This document shows positions 44,886 through 53,447 of a stretch of DNA of 64,000 nt, in pieces; position 1 is the first letter of the stretch, and every line of letters begins with the position of its first letter. Source of the stretch: an uncultured Acidobacteriaceae bacterium (GTDB taxonomy: Bacteria > Acidobacteriota > Terriglobia > Terriglobales > Acidobacteriaceae); assembly GCA_937879855.1 (NCBI GenBank), contig CALFMO010000005.1:248001-312000 (forward strand), in the 5' to 3' direction. The notes under the pieces are model-generated. The model had not been told where the DNA came from and made no database searches. It saw nothing but the letters and a program-made list of their open reading frames with translations. Made by a program: the position numbers and the translations under genes.

Positions 44886-45116
44886 ATGTGGCAACAACTA
44901 AAAAAAGCCTGGGCAGCCTGGAAGAAAATTGCGCACGTGATTGGCGACTTCCAGGCACGGGTGTTATTGACGGCGATCTACGCGGTCATAATCTTGCCCT
45001 TTGGTTTGGCAATGCGTTGGTTTTCTGATCCATTGAATATTAAAAAACGGCCGGAACACTGGTTCGAACATCCCGAGGACGCCAATAATCTGCAACGGGC
45101 CCGCCAACAAGGTTAA
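44886..45116 (+). CDS. 76-aa single-helix membrane protein linked to carbamoyltransferase
   Basis: 76 aa from ATG 44886 with GGGAGG 6-10 nt upstream. One membrane helix (VLLTAIYAVIILPFGLAM) between a basic, Trp-rich N-terminus (WQQLKKAWAAWKKI) and a polar tail with PEHWFEHPEDANN. Stop and the ATG of the carbamoyltransferase are 3 nt apart, so the two are co-translated. With the DUF5989 gene it forms a set of two membrane helices plus a soluble enzyme, suggesting that they dock the carbamoyltransferase at the membrane; its arrangement resembles the SxtI-SxtJ-SxtK neighbourhood, but homology of this protein to SxtJ is not established. Confidence 0.75.
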   Translation: MWQQLKKAWAAWKKIAHVIGDFQARVLLTAIYAVIILPFGLAMRWFSDPLNIKKRPEHWFEHPEDANNLQRARQQG

Positions 45117-45119
45117 CCA

Positions 45120-46901
45120 ATGAATATCCTGGGTATTTCCTGCTATTACCACGATGCGGCTGCCGCGCTATTGCGTGACGGTCAGCTGGTTGCTGCCGCC
45201 GAAGAAGAACGGTTCAGCCGCAAGAAGCACGACTATGACTTTCCGCAGAACGCCATTGACTTCTGTCTAGAATCCGGGGGGATTCAGGGCCGGGATGTGG
45301 ACTACGTCGCGTTCTTCGAGAAGCCGTTTCGAAAATTCGATCGGATCCTGATGACCGCGCTGCAGACCTATCCTAAGTCTTACAAGGTCTTTCGCGAGTC
45401 GATGATCACATGGATGATCGACAAGCTGTGGGTAGGATCGAAAATTTCATCTCAACTGGGCATTCCGAAAGACCGAGTCCTGTTCTGCGAACACCATCTC
45501 TCGCACGCGGCCAGCGCATTCTTGTGCTCGCCGTTCGAAGAGTCCGCGATCCTAACAGTGGATGGCGTTGGCGAATGGGTGACGGGAACCTGGGGTGTGG
45601 GACGCGGTAACCAGATCGAATTGCGCAAGCAAATGATGTTTCCGCACTCGTTAGGGTTGCTGTATAGCGCCTTTACCGCGTTTTTGGGCTTCGAAGTGAA
45701 CGAGGGCGAGTACAAAGTCATGGGTATGGCGCCCTACGGGAAGCCTCGATATGTCGATAAGGTGTGGAAGTTGATCCGGCAGGACGCAGATGGTTCGTTC
45801 TCGCTGGATATGGATTACTTTTGTTTCCACCGCTCGACCGACAAAACCTTTAACGGACGCTTCACGCAACTATTCGGGGAGCCGCGCCCGCCGAAGATGC
45901 TGTTCTTCACCGAGCAGTCGGGCTTCCCGACGTATTTCGGCGACCCTCCGTCGAACTACAACGAACTCTGCAAAGTGAATCAGTATTATGCGGATATTGC
46001 TTCCAGCATTCAACAAGTCACGGAAGAAGTTCTGCTGGGCATGGCGCGTGGCATCAAGAAAGAAACCGGAATGAAGCGGCTCTGCATTGCGGGCGGTGTC
46101 GGTCTTAACAGTGTGGCTAACACCCGCATTTTACGCGAAACGGGATTCGAAGAACTGTTTGTACAGCCGTCAGCCGGTGACGGCGGAGGTGCGCTCGGAG
46201 CGGCACTGTGGGCGGACAATATGTTGCTGGGTAATCCGCGCCGGTTCCGCATGGATCACGCCTACTGGGGAAAGTCGTATAAGCCCGGTGAGGTAAGCGA
46301 CTTTCTGGAGACCAACCACATTCCCTACCAGCACATTGAGGACGAGGATCGTCTTTTGGATACAGTGGTTGACCGCCTTCAGAACGGCAAAGTCATTGGC
46401 TGGTTCCAGGATCGATTCGAATGGGGACCGCGAGCTTTGGGTAACCGCAGCATTATTGCCGATCCGCGGAATCCGCATATGAAGGATATCGTGAATACCA
46501 AGATCAAGTTCCGCGAGCCCTACCGGCCCTTTGCCCCGTCAGTGCTGGCGGAATGTGCGGAGAAGTACTTCGATCTGCCTCGTGCCACGCAGCACTATCC
46601 GGCACGCTACATGTTGTATGTAGTCCCGGTCCGCGAGTGCCAGCAGAGTTCACTGCCAGCAATCACCCACGTGGATGGAACGGGCAGATTGCAGACCGTG
46701 TTTCGCGACACAAATCCGCGGTATTACGGCTTGATTGAGCGATTTGCCCAGGCGACTGGCATGCCAGCCGTTATGAACACTTCCTTCAATCTGAAGGGCG
46801 AGCCGGTCGTGAACACTCCGGCTAACGCCTTTAGCACATATTCGAAGAGCGAAATGGACATGCTCGTTATGGGCAATTTCATCGTCGAAAAGCAGCAGTA
46901 G
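45120..46901 (+). CDS. Carbamoyltransferase, NodU/CmcH/SxtI family (canonical)
   Basis: 593 aa from ATG 45120. N-terminal Kae1-like domain MNILGISCYYHDAAAAL, metal ligands His125-x3-His129 (EHHLSHAAS), TVDGVGEW, and the intact block EGEYKVMGMAPYG (195-207). C-terminal part has EWGPRALGNRSI and MNTSFNLKGEPVV. All family blocks are present, so it should be active: carbamoyl phosphate plus ATP gives a carbamoyl adenylate whose carbamoyl goes to a sugar hydroxyl. It is the complete counterpart of the divergent copy at 13185-14888. Acts in the cytoplasm, perhaps tethered by the two small upstream proteins. Confidence 0.93.
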   Translation: MNILGISCYYHDAAAALLRDGQLVAAAEEERFSRKKHDYDFPQNAIDFCLESGGIQGRDVDYVAFFEKPFRKFDRILMTALQTYPKSYKVFRESMITWMIDKLWVGSKISSQLGIPKDRVLFCEHHLSHAASAFLCSPFEESAILTVDGVGEWVTGTWGVGRGNQIELRKQMMFPHSLGLLYSAFTAFLGFEVNEGEYKVMGMAPYGKPRYVDKVWKLIRQDADGSFSLDMDYFCFHRSTDKTFNGRFTQLFGEPRPPKMLFFTEQSGFPTYFGDPPSNYNELCKVNQYYADIASSIQQVTEEVLLGMARGIKKETGMKRLCIAGGVGLNSVANTRILRETGFEELFVQPSAGDGGGALGAALWADNMLLGNPRRFRMDHAYWGKSYKPGEVSDFLETNHIPYQHIEDEDRLLDTVVDRLQNGKVIGWFQDRFEWGPRALGNRSIIADPRNPHMKDIVNTKIKFREPYRPFAPSVLAECAEKYFDLPRATQHYPARYMLYVVPVRECQQSSLPAITHVDGTGRLQTVFRDTNPRYYGLIERFAQATGMPAVMNTSFNLKGEPVVNTPANAFSTYSKSEMDMLVMGNFIVEKQQ

Positions 46902-46927
46902 TTCAGCATTGTCCACAGGGCATTTTG

Positions 46928-48730
46928 GTGGGAACCATCTCCAGCGTAGCTGAATCGCCTGGTACGCTTGGCGTCGAAAAACAGATCTCGGCGGGAGCTT
47001 CTCGTCCGCGTTGGATCATGTTTGTCGGCCTTAGCCTTGTCGTGATGCTGGGGGCGTGGTTGCGTCTTTCCAGTCTGCCCGAGAAAAGCGTTACACACGT
47101 GGAAATGTACGTTCCGGGAATCCGAATGCCGCAAGGCATCTCGGTGCCCGGCCAACGTATGACTCTGGCGAGCGTGTTAACCGGCACATTTTCATCGGAC
47201 ACGCACCCACCCGGGTACTACATCCTGATGTGGGCTTGGACCAAGTGCTTCGGCACCAGTGTTTGGGCTCTGCGTTTGCCCTCTGTATTGCTGGGGATTT
47301 CCTGCATTCCGCTAATCTTTTGGTTAGGGATGCTTACGGGGCAAAGAAATGCCGGATGGCTTGCCGCGATCTTGCTGGCTGTCCATGGCCATCACATCTT
47401 TTGGAGTCAGGTGGCTCGGATGTTCACGCTGACCTGTTTTCTGGGTTTGCTGGCCACGTGCTTGCTGTTGATGATTGCGAAAGAATCCCGTGCTCCAAAG
47501 TGGCTGGGATCTCTATACATCCTGGTTGTTTTGATGGGCGTTTCCTGCCATATCTTCTTTTGGGCTCTTCTGGGAACACACGTCCTGTGGACGTTCTTCA
47601 ACGCGGCCGGGCAGAGGCAAGCTTTGCCGGGCGCGGGCAGACTGCAAATCCTCGCCGCCATTGCAGGCAGCCCGCTTTTGGCATTTGCGGCGTATCAGAA
47701 CGCGAATGAACTCGCCACGTTGAGCAACAATGCATGGATCTATGCCCGTGAATTTTTGCAGTTTGCGTTCCTGTTCCCTTTGACAGGTTTTTCCTCCGGA
47801 GTTTATCCGCTGGATTCCGACGCGCCTCTGATCGATGATCCTCATCTTTCCGTGGCGCGTTGGCTGTTTTTTGGGCTGTCCTTGGGATTATTCCTCGTGG
47901 GTCTCGTCTACGTTAAGAATTCGAAAGAGGTCCTGCTCAGCGACTCGCGTGGAGTTTCGTCCAAAGCGTGGCTGCTCGGCTCTGGATTCGCCACACTGGC
48001 GATTGTGTTTTTCGTCTTCATGGCGAAGAGATTTCTGGACCATCCGAATCCGACTTTGCGCACCACGGAATTGATGACCGTTTTACCGCTGGTGCTGGCC
48101 GGCTTCGCAATCGTACTGGAAAAGAACTGGGGGTGGTTTGCGAAATGGATTCGGCCCTTCGCCCGGAGCGGCTTTCTCGCTGGTGAACAAGCCTTGGTAG
48201 TTTGTTTGGCAGTCTTGCCCTTTTGTGTACTAACGGTCGTGTCGCGCTTCAAACCGATTTTCAATGCCCGTGGCATGTTGCTGGTCAGCCCATATCTTCT
48301 CCTGGTTCTTGCTTGGGGCATTGTCCGGCTCAGCCGCTCCCGTATTGCAGCCGGAACATTGTTGGTGGTGTTGAGTGTCGCTGTCTACAGTGGTTCGAAG
48401 GGTTACCACCAGATGTCGGCAGGCCGAGCCAACTACAAAAGTTTTGTGACTGCCCTGACTCCGCGACTCGACAAGACTGACCTTATCTTCTTCCGTCCAT
48501 CCTGGTATTCCACGCCAACGTTTTACTATCTGAATTCAGGTTGGGATCGCTTGGTTGGCCGGGATTATCTCGCCGCTAGCAAGCAGAGCTCTCAGCCCCG
48601 CATTTGGACGCTGTTGTTCTACGACGAAGCGATACCTCAGCCGATGGCGGAAGCGTTGGCTGACTATCGGGTACAGGAGACGGTTGAACTTCCGCGTGCG
48701 CGTGCCGTGCTTTACGTGCGAAAGAATTGA
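46928..48730 (+). CDS. GT39-like membrane glycosyltransferase (acidic pair altered)
   Basis: 600 aa from GTG 46928, with CAGGG 7 nt upstream; TTG 46925 is in frame. About a dozen membrane helices. The family motif DTHPPGYYILMWAW and LRLPSVLLGISCIPLIFW are clear, but after the first helix the usual Asp-Glu is replaced by THVEMYVPG, and this loop is longer than usual. It could be an altered-specificity or inactive relative. It ends 5 nt from the end of the oppositely oriented flippase gene. Confidence 0.75.
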   Translation: MGTISSVAESPGTLGVEKQISAGASRPRWIMFVGLSLVVMLGAWLRLSSLPEKSVTHVEMYVPGIRMPQGISVPGQRMTLASVLTGTFSSDTHPPGYYILMWAWTKCFGTSVWALRLPSVLLGISCIPLIFWLGMLTGQRNAGWLAAILLAVHGHHIFWSQVARMFTLTCFLGLLATCLLLMIAKESRAPKWLGSLYILVVLMGVSCHIFFWALLGTHVLWTFFNAAGQRQALPGAGRLQILAAIAGSPLLAFAAYQNANELATLSNNAWIYAREFLQFAFLFPLTGFSSGVYPLDSDAPLIDDPHLSVARWLFFGLSLGLFLVGLVYVKNSKEVLLSDSRGVSSKAWLLGSGFATLAIVFFVFMAKRFLDHPNPTLRTTELMTVLPLVLAGFAIVLEKNWGWFAKWIRPFARSGFLAGEQALVVCLAVLPFCVLTVVSRFKPIFNARGMLLVSPYLLLVLAWGIVRLSRSRIAAGTLLVVLSVAVYSGSKGYHQMSAGRANYKSFVTALTPRLDKTDLIFFRPSWYSTPTFYYLNSGWDRLVGRDYLAASKQSSQPRIWTLLFYDEAIPQPMAEALADYRVQETVELPRARAVLYVRKN

Positions 48731-48735
48731 GACTC

Positions 48736-50136
48736 TTACTTGATGGACATTCTTTGGTATAGCCCCCTCAAGTTAAGATTGCCGATAAGCACTTGCGCCA
48801 GGAGATAAACGACCAGGCTCAACGCAGCTCGCAGCGGCCAGTTCATAGACTGAGTAGCCCAGAACACAGCGGCCATTGCGACGCCGCCAACAAGCGGCCC
48901 GCGCAGGGAAGGGAAGGATTCGCGCGGCAAGACGGCGCGCCGGAAATAGTAGTAAGACATGGCGAACCAAACGACATCAGCAATTGCTGTGGCCGAAGCC
49001 GCTCCGACCATTCCAAAGCGAGGTATCAGCAGGATATTTAAACCGACGTTGACGCATGCCGAAGCAACTGCTCCGCGTACGTCGAGAGCCTGATGACCTG
49101 TCGCTCGCAGGGAATCCATGTACACCCAACGCAGGATGACGAGCGCAGCCGACCAAACCAGGATTCTGAATGGCGCCGCTGAGTTTGCATAAGCTCCGCC
49201 ATACAGGAAGCGAATCAAGGGATCGGCCAGGAACGTGCCCCCGAGCACCAGCGGAACAACGAAGCCCAACCAGAGCTCAGTGGTGCGGCGCACAAGAACC
49301 CGAAATTCGTCGAGGTTTTCCATATAGAGGCGTGAGAGGGCAGGGAAGAGACCGGTGAAGTACGTGATTGCGACACTCAGCCCTACGAGGATCAGCTTGT
49401 AAGCGGCGTTGTACCAGCCGACGAACGTCGCGCCACGGAGGAAGCCCAGCAGGATTGCGTCGAAGTTGTAATTGAGCAATCCCATGGCGAGCGAAAGTCC
49501 AATGGTCAAAGCGGGCTTGAGGACGCTCAACATGCCGTGCCAATCCATAAGCAAAGAGAAACCGCCGTAAACTTTGCGAAACCAGCGCCCGAAATAAGTC
49601 GTAGTCAGTAGATCGGTGAGCAATCTCAGAACCGGTACCCACAGCAGCCCAGCGGGACTATGAACAAATGCCACCACCGTCACCGCGAAAGTGGCTTGTC
49701 CGATCACTAGCCCGCGCGCCACGCCAGACATGCTCTGCTGCCCCATAAACACCCATTTCAAGCTGGCCGCCTGGGCGAACGTGGTGAGCCCATAGACCAC
49801 CAGCACAGCGCGGAGGCTGGGGTAATGAGGGAACAGCGGGAGCGCTACCAGCAACAACCCAAAACTGATTGAAGCCAACATCAGGCGAAGCGGCACAATG
49901 CGCGCGGCAAGGGCGCGGAGATCGGTTGCGTTAGCCGCTTCCCGAGTGCCCCACATTTCCAGGCCGCCATCGGCGATCAGCAGCAGATACGTTAGAACAG
50001 ATCCGGCAAACTCCAGCACTCCGAAGCTGGCCACCCCCAGGATCCGCGCCAGATACACAAAAGCGAAGAAACTCATCGCCTTGGCGAGAAGGTCACCGCT
50101 GGCGAGGCGCAGAATGTTCTGGAATGGGTTCGACAG
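48736..50136 (-). CDS. Wzx-type polysaccharide flippase, possible CTG start
   Basis: The only minus-strand gene. The first ATG (50076) gives 446 aa beginning MSFFAFVYLARILG, which is already inside the first helix of a Wzx protein. In frame upstream, 20 more residues (starting SNPFQNILRLASGDLLAKA) fit the usual Wzx N-terminus, and a stop precedes them. No ATG, GTG or TTG is available; CTG at 50134-50136 has GGAG 6 nt upstream. I therefore place the start there (466 aa); otherwise the gene lacks its first half-helix. About 12-14 membrane helices; moves lipid-linked repeat units across the inner membrane. Confidence 0.82.
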   Translation of the reverse strand: MSNPFQNILRLASGDLLAKAMSFFAFVYLARILGVASFGVLEFAGSVLTYLLLIADGGLEMWGTREAANATDLRALAARIVPLRLMLASISFGLLLVALPLFPHYPSLRAVLVVYGLTTFAQAASLKWVFMGQQSMSGVARGLVIGQATFAVTVVAFVHSPAGLLWVPVLRLLTDLLTTTYFGRWFRKVYGGFSLLMDWHGMLSVLKPALTIGLSLAMGLLNYNFDAILLGFLRGATFVGWYNAAYKLILVGLSVAITYFTGLFPALSRLYMENLDEFRVLVRRTTELWLGFVVPLVLGGTFLADPLIRFLYGGAYANSAAPFRILVWSAALVILRWVYMDSLRATGHQALDVRGAVASACVNVGLNILLIPRFGMVGAASATAIADVVWFAMSYYYFRRAVLPRESFPSLRGPLVGGVAMAAVFWATQSMNWPLRAALSLVVYLLAQVLIGNLNLRGLYQRMSIK

Positions 50137-50146
50137 TGGGTTCTCC
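50134..50146 (-). promoter_or_regulatory. Ribosome-binding site and CTG start candidate of the minus-strand flippase
   Basis: On the minus strand GGAG (50143-50146 on the plus strand as CTCC) is followed after 6 nt by CTG (50134-50136). This is the only combination that yields a complete Wzx N-terminus; the first ATG is 60 nt further in with no comparable site. Non-ATG/GTG/TTG starts are rare, so a sequencing error is an alternative. Confidence 0.5.
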
Positions 50147-50239
50147 GGGCGAGTGAAAATCTATCACGCCTTTGCGATTTGCCCATTGTCCATTCCATCC
50201 CTCCCCAAACGCTCCCGTCCGGGACGCTAAAAAAAGGGC

Positions 50240-50269
50240 TGGAAAATCCTCCGAAAGTGGAGTTATAAT
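50240..50269 (+). promoter_or_regulatory. Possible sigma-70 promoter for the radical SAM operon
   Basis: A perfect TATAAT (50264-50269) is preceded by TGGAAA (50240-50245, 4 of 6 to TTGACA) with an 18-nt spacer. It lies in the 290-nt region between the divergent flippase and radical SAM genes, and would give a leader of about 150 nt before ATG 50427. Confidence 0.4.
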
Positions 50270-50426
50270 TCTCTCCCCCGCGAAAGAGCCTGGTTCGAGC
50301 CTCCCCAGGGCGTGAACAAGGCCGTTTCGATTCAGTCGTATACAGACCAAAGATTGGTATCTCAAGTGCACTGTGGCTCAGAGGGAGTCGGTGTGCCCTT
50401 TCGGCTGGCCTCGCGGAGTTAACCCC

Positions 50427-51584
50427 ATGAAAACCCTAGATCGTGTGACCCGGCATGCCCGGCTGACATGGCAAAATTTGGCGTTTCCGCATCCTCCCAC
50501 GCCGCCATTCCTGATCCTGTTTATTAACTCGATTTGCAACCTCACGTGTGAGCACTGCTTTTACTGGCGGAATCTCAACCGGCGCGACGATCTGAAGGTT
50601 GAGGAGATCCTTGCGCTCTCGAAGGAACTGGGCCGAATCGAGAACTTGAATCTCTCCGGCGGTGAGCCTTTTCTACGTTCTGAGTTCGCGCAGATCTGCC
50701 GTTTCTTTATCCAGAACAATGGCGTAGAACAGATCTACGTGCCGACAAACGGATATTTTCCTGAGCGCACTATCAATGCGCTCAAGAGCGTCTTCGAAGA
50801 GAAAAGCTTGAAGCTCTTTGTCTGCGAGCTCTCGATTGACGGCATGCCCGAGTACCATAACCGCTTTCGAGGAAACCCCAAGTCGTTCGAAAAACTGATC
50901 GAAACTTACGAAGCCCTTGCGGAGCTGCAAGTCAAAGAACCCCGCCTGCGAATCCATTCGATTTCGACGGTCACCAACGAGAACCTCGAGCAAATAAAAC
51001 AGTTGACCACGTACCTCTACGAGCGATTCCCAGCCATGGACCATCACAACCTGGCGCTCATTCGAGGTGATCGCAAGAACCCTTCGCTGCAAGGTCCGAA
51101 CCTGGCTGCCTATCAGGAACTGGTTCACTATGCCCGCAGACTGTGGGCACCGCGCGAGGAACAACGCTACGGCTCAATCGTCGAACCCATGTTGCAGTGG
51201 GCCAAGGTGAAGACCGCCGTGCAGCAGACGCAGGTAGTCCCCTGCCGAGCCGGGATCATGACCGGCGTAGTGTATGCCAATGGAGACGTAAGTTTCTGCG
51301 AGACGCATGCGCCGCTCGGCAACTTGCGGCAAAAGAGTTTTCGCGAAATTTGGTTCTCCCCGGAAGCAGATGCGCTGCGCAAGAGCGTGCACAAAAAGGA
51401 GTGCTGGTGCACGAACGAAGTTTTCTTATGGCCGAGTATTACTTACCAGCCGGTACAGTTGGCGAAAGCGCTTGTGAGCTCTAACGCCTGGGCAAAGGCC
51501 GATGCTCTGGATGACGCCGAAAAACAGAGAGTATTGGCCGGGTTATCGCCTCAAACGGCGCCGGGACTGAAGATCCTGCAATAG
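50427..51584 (+). CDS. Radical SAM protein with SPASM-type C-terminus
   Basis: 385 aa from ATG 50427 with GGAG 9 nt upstream. The radical SAM cluster motif is Cys37-x3-Cys41-x2-Cys44 (CNLTCEHC), followed by LNLSGGEPFLR, the SAM-binding GGE. The C-terminus carries further Cys (VVPCRAG, VSFCETH, KECWC) with NGDVSFCETHAPLGNLR, the SPASM pattern for auxiliary clusters. Such enzymes modify peptides or sugars by radical chemistry. It begins the + strand run of glycosyltransferases (51618-57057), so a sugar or carrier modification is more likely than peptide maturation; no small precursor peptide is seen. Confidence 0.88.
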   Translation: MKTLDRVTRHARLTWQNLAFPHPPTPPFLILFINSICNLTCEHCFYWRNLNRRDDLKVEEILALSKELGRIENLNLSGGEPFLRSEFAQICRFFIQNNGVEQIYVPTNGYFPERTINALKSVFEEKSLKLFVCELSIDGMPEYHNRFRGNPKSFEKLIETYEALAELQVKEPRLRIHSISTVTNENLEQIKQLTTYLYERFPAMDHHNLALIRGDRKNPSLQGPNLAAYQELVHYARRLWAPREEQRYGSIVEPMLQWAKVKTAVQQTQVVPCRAGIMTGVVYANGDVSFCETHAPLGNLRQKSFREIWFSPEADALRKSVHKKECWCTNEVFLWPSITYQPVQLAKALVSSNAWAKADALDDAEKQRVLAGLSPQTAPGLKILQ

Positions 51585-51617
51585 CCGTTGCGAGTTGGCC
51601 CCTGAACCGCATCCCAG

Positions 51618-52517
51618 ATGAGCACTTCACCCCAAGTTTCGGTTGTCATCGCGTCGATTGTGGGGGCGCCCTTCATCGACGACTGTTTGGCATCCGTCTA
51701 CGCGCAGAAAAACGCGCCAGACTTCGAAGTGATCGTGGTGGACTGTCGCGGTCCGGAGAACGTCTCCCGCTTATCCAAGCGTTTTCCGGAAGCGCGGTTC
51801 CTCCAGTTAGAGAAACGGGAGACCGTTCCTCAGCTTCGCCGGATCGGCGTGGAGCAAGCCAGAGGGCAAATCGTCGCCGTTATCGAAGAGCATTGTTTGG
51901 CGGCGGACAATTGGTTGGCGGCATTGAGTACGGCCTTCTCGTCTGATCATGTTGCGGTTGGCGGCCCCGTCGACTTTCGCCAGGACAGCCGCTTGCGCGA
52001 TTGGATCACCTACTTCGTCGAATACAACTCGTATCTTCCTCCATGGGCAGACGGCGACACGCTCAATGTGGGCAGCGCCAATGCAGCCTACAAGCGCGAG
52101 ACATTGCTTTCCAACCTGGCAATATTGAACGACGGCTATTGGGAAGCCACACTGCATCCCAAGCTGCTGGCTGAGGGCAAAAAGTTTCGCAGCGTTCCCA
52201 GCATGATCGTTTATCACCGCGGTCCATTTGATTATCTCTACTACCTGCGCCAGCGATATTTGTTTAGCCGGGCGTTTTCCGGCGCCCGCCGCCGAACCAT
52301 TTCTGCGGCGCAGCGGACTTTTTATCTGCTCGCCGCTCCTGCGATTCCTTTCTTGCTCCTCTCCCGCATTGCGTCCCGCGTTTTCGCGAGAAAGTGTTAT
52401 CCCAACAAATTTTTGCTCAGCCTTCCCCTCCTGATTCCTGCCATGACCAGTTATGTGGCGGGCGAGTGGATGGGCTACGCATTTGGACCGGGCCATGCGT
52501 TGATGGAAGTGGAATAA
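51618..52517 (+). CDS. GT2-family glycosyltransferase (variant DXD), first of tandem pair
   Basis: 299 aa from ATG 51618. GT2 N-terminus VSVVIASIVGAPFIDDCLAS and FEVIVVDCRGPENV; the metal-binding DXD region is replaced by VIEEHCLAADNW. A membrane segment near the C-terminus (FYLLAAPAIPFLLLSRIA) suggests inner-membrane attachment. The next gene is a diverged paralogue with the same change. Acceptor and donor unknown. Confidence 0.75.
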   Translation: MSTSPQVSVVIASIVGAPFIDDCLASVYAQKNAPDFEVIVVDCRGPENVSRLSKRFPEARFLQLEKRETVPQLRRIGVEQARGQIVAVIEEHCLAADNWLAALSTAFSSDHVAVGGPVDFRQDSRLRDWITYFVEYNSYLPPWADGDTLNVGSANAAYKRETLLSNLAILNDGYWEATLHPKLLAEGKKFRSVPSMIVYHRGPFDYLYYLRQRYLFSRAFSGARRRTISAAQRTFYLLAAPAIPFLLLSRIASRVFARKCYPNKFLLSLPLLIPAMTSYVAGEWMGYAFGPGHALMEVE

Positions 52518-52523
52518 CTTCGC

Positions 52524-53447
52524 ATGGGAGCGGCTCCCCGTCTTGCGGTCGTGGTCACCGTGGTCAGCGATACGTCCGAGGCAGCCGACACCAGATCCCT
52601 TGAGGGCTGCCTGGAAGCTCTGCAACGTCAAGCCGACCCGCCGCAGATGGAAGTTCTGGTTACGTGCGATGCGCGGCTGAAGGGAGTCGACCAACTCCGC
52701 CAGCGATTCCCGCAAGTCAAGTTCATTGCGGTCGAGAAACTTCATACTGCGCGTTCCGGACCCAGTCGTGAACATCACGACGAACTGCGGGGGATCGGTC
52801 TTCGCAACTCGCAGGCCCCACTGGTCGCGCTCATTGAAGACGTCGGCCGACCCGACGCCCACTGGTGCGCGCAGCTAGTAAAGGAACATGCGCAGCCCTA
52901 CGCGGCGATCGGTGGCGCAATGGAAAATGGAATTGATCGCGCTTTGAACTGGGCGGTTTATTTTGGGGATTTCGGTCGCTACCAAAATCCGATTCCGGCA
53001 GGCCCCAGTTCCTACGTCAGCGATGCCAATGTCTGTTATAAACGCGACGCCCTGCAGAACGTTGCCGAGGCATGGGCTGGCTCTTACAACGAAGCCCGCG
53101 TGCACGCGGCTTTAGCGAAGCGAGGCGAAGTCCTTGCTCTCTCGCCGGATGCGGTCGTTTACCAGCACCGATTGGATTTACGTCTGGGACCGGCCTTACT
53201 GGAACGCTACGTCTGGGGTCGATCGTTTGCATCGGTTCGAGTTTCAAGCACCCCGTTCTCGCGCCGTATCGTTCTGGCTTTGCTTTGTCCCTTGCTTCCG
53301 TTTGTTCTCGTGCTGCGGCAATTTCAGAACGTTTTGCGTACCGGGCGCAATCGGGGTGCATTTCTCCGAGCGCTGCCTTTGACCTTTCTCCTTGACCTCG
53401 TTTGGTCCAGCGGCGAATTTGTCGGATATGTCACCGGGCATCCATGA
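52524..53447 (+). CDS. GT2-like glycosyltransferase paralogue (degenerate DXD)
   Basis: 307 aa, ATG 6 nt after the preceding stop. It aligns with the previous protein (RQRFPQVKFIAVEK vs SKRFPEARFLQLEK; ALIEDVGRPDAHW vs AVIEEHCLAADNW) and ends in the same membrane segment (RIVLALLCPLLPFVLVLRQF). The strand where GT2 enzymes carry DDGS reads LVTCDARL, and DXD is EDV. It may be a non-catalytic partner of the first copy or have shifted specificity. Confidence 0.7.
   Translation: MGAAPRLAVVVTVVSDTSEAADTRSLEGCLEALQRQADPPQMEVLVTCDARLKGVDQLRQRFPQVKFIAVEKLHTARSGPSREHHDELRGIGLRNSQAPLVALIEDVGRPDAHWCAQLVKEHAQPYAAIGGAMENGIDRALNWAVYFGDFGRYQNPIPAGPSSYVSDANVCYKRDALQNVAEAWAGSYNEARVHAALAKRGEVLALSPDAVVYQHRLDLRLGPALLERYVWGRSFASVRVSSTPFSRRIVLALLCPLLPFVLVLRQFQNVLRTGRNRGAFLRALPLTFLLDLVWSSGEFVGYVTGHP

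Noticed and set aside
51807..52862. Open frame of 351 codons on the minus strand
   Set aside because: It lies opposite two clear GT2 genes, has no recognisable motif and looks like a shadow frame of GC-biased codons.
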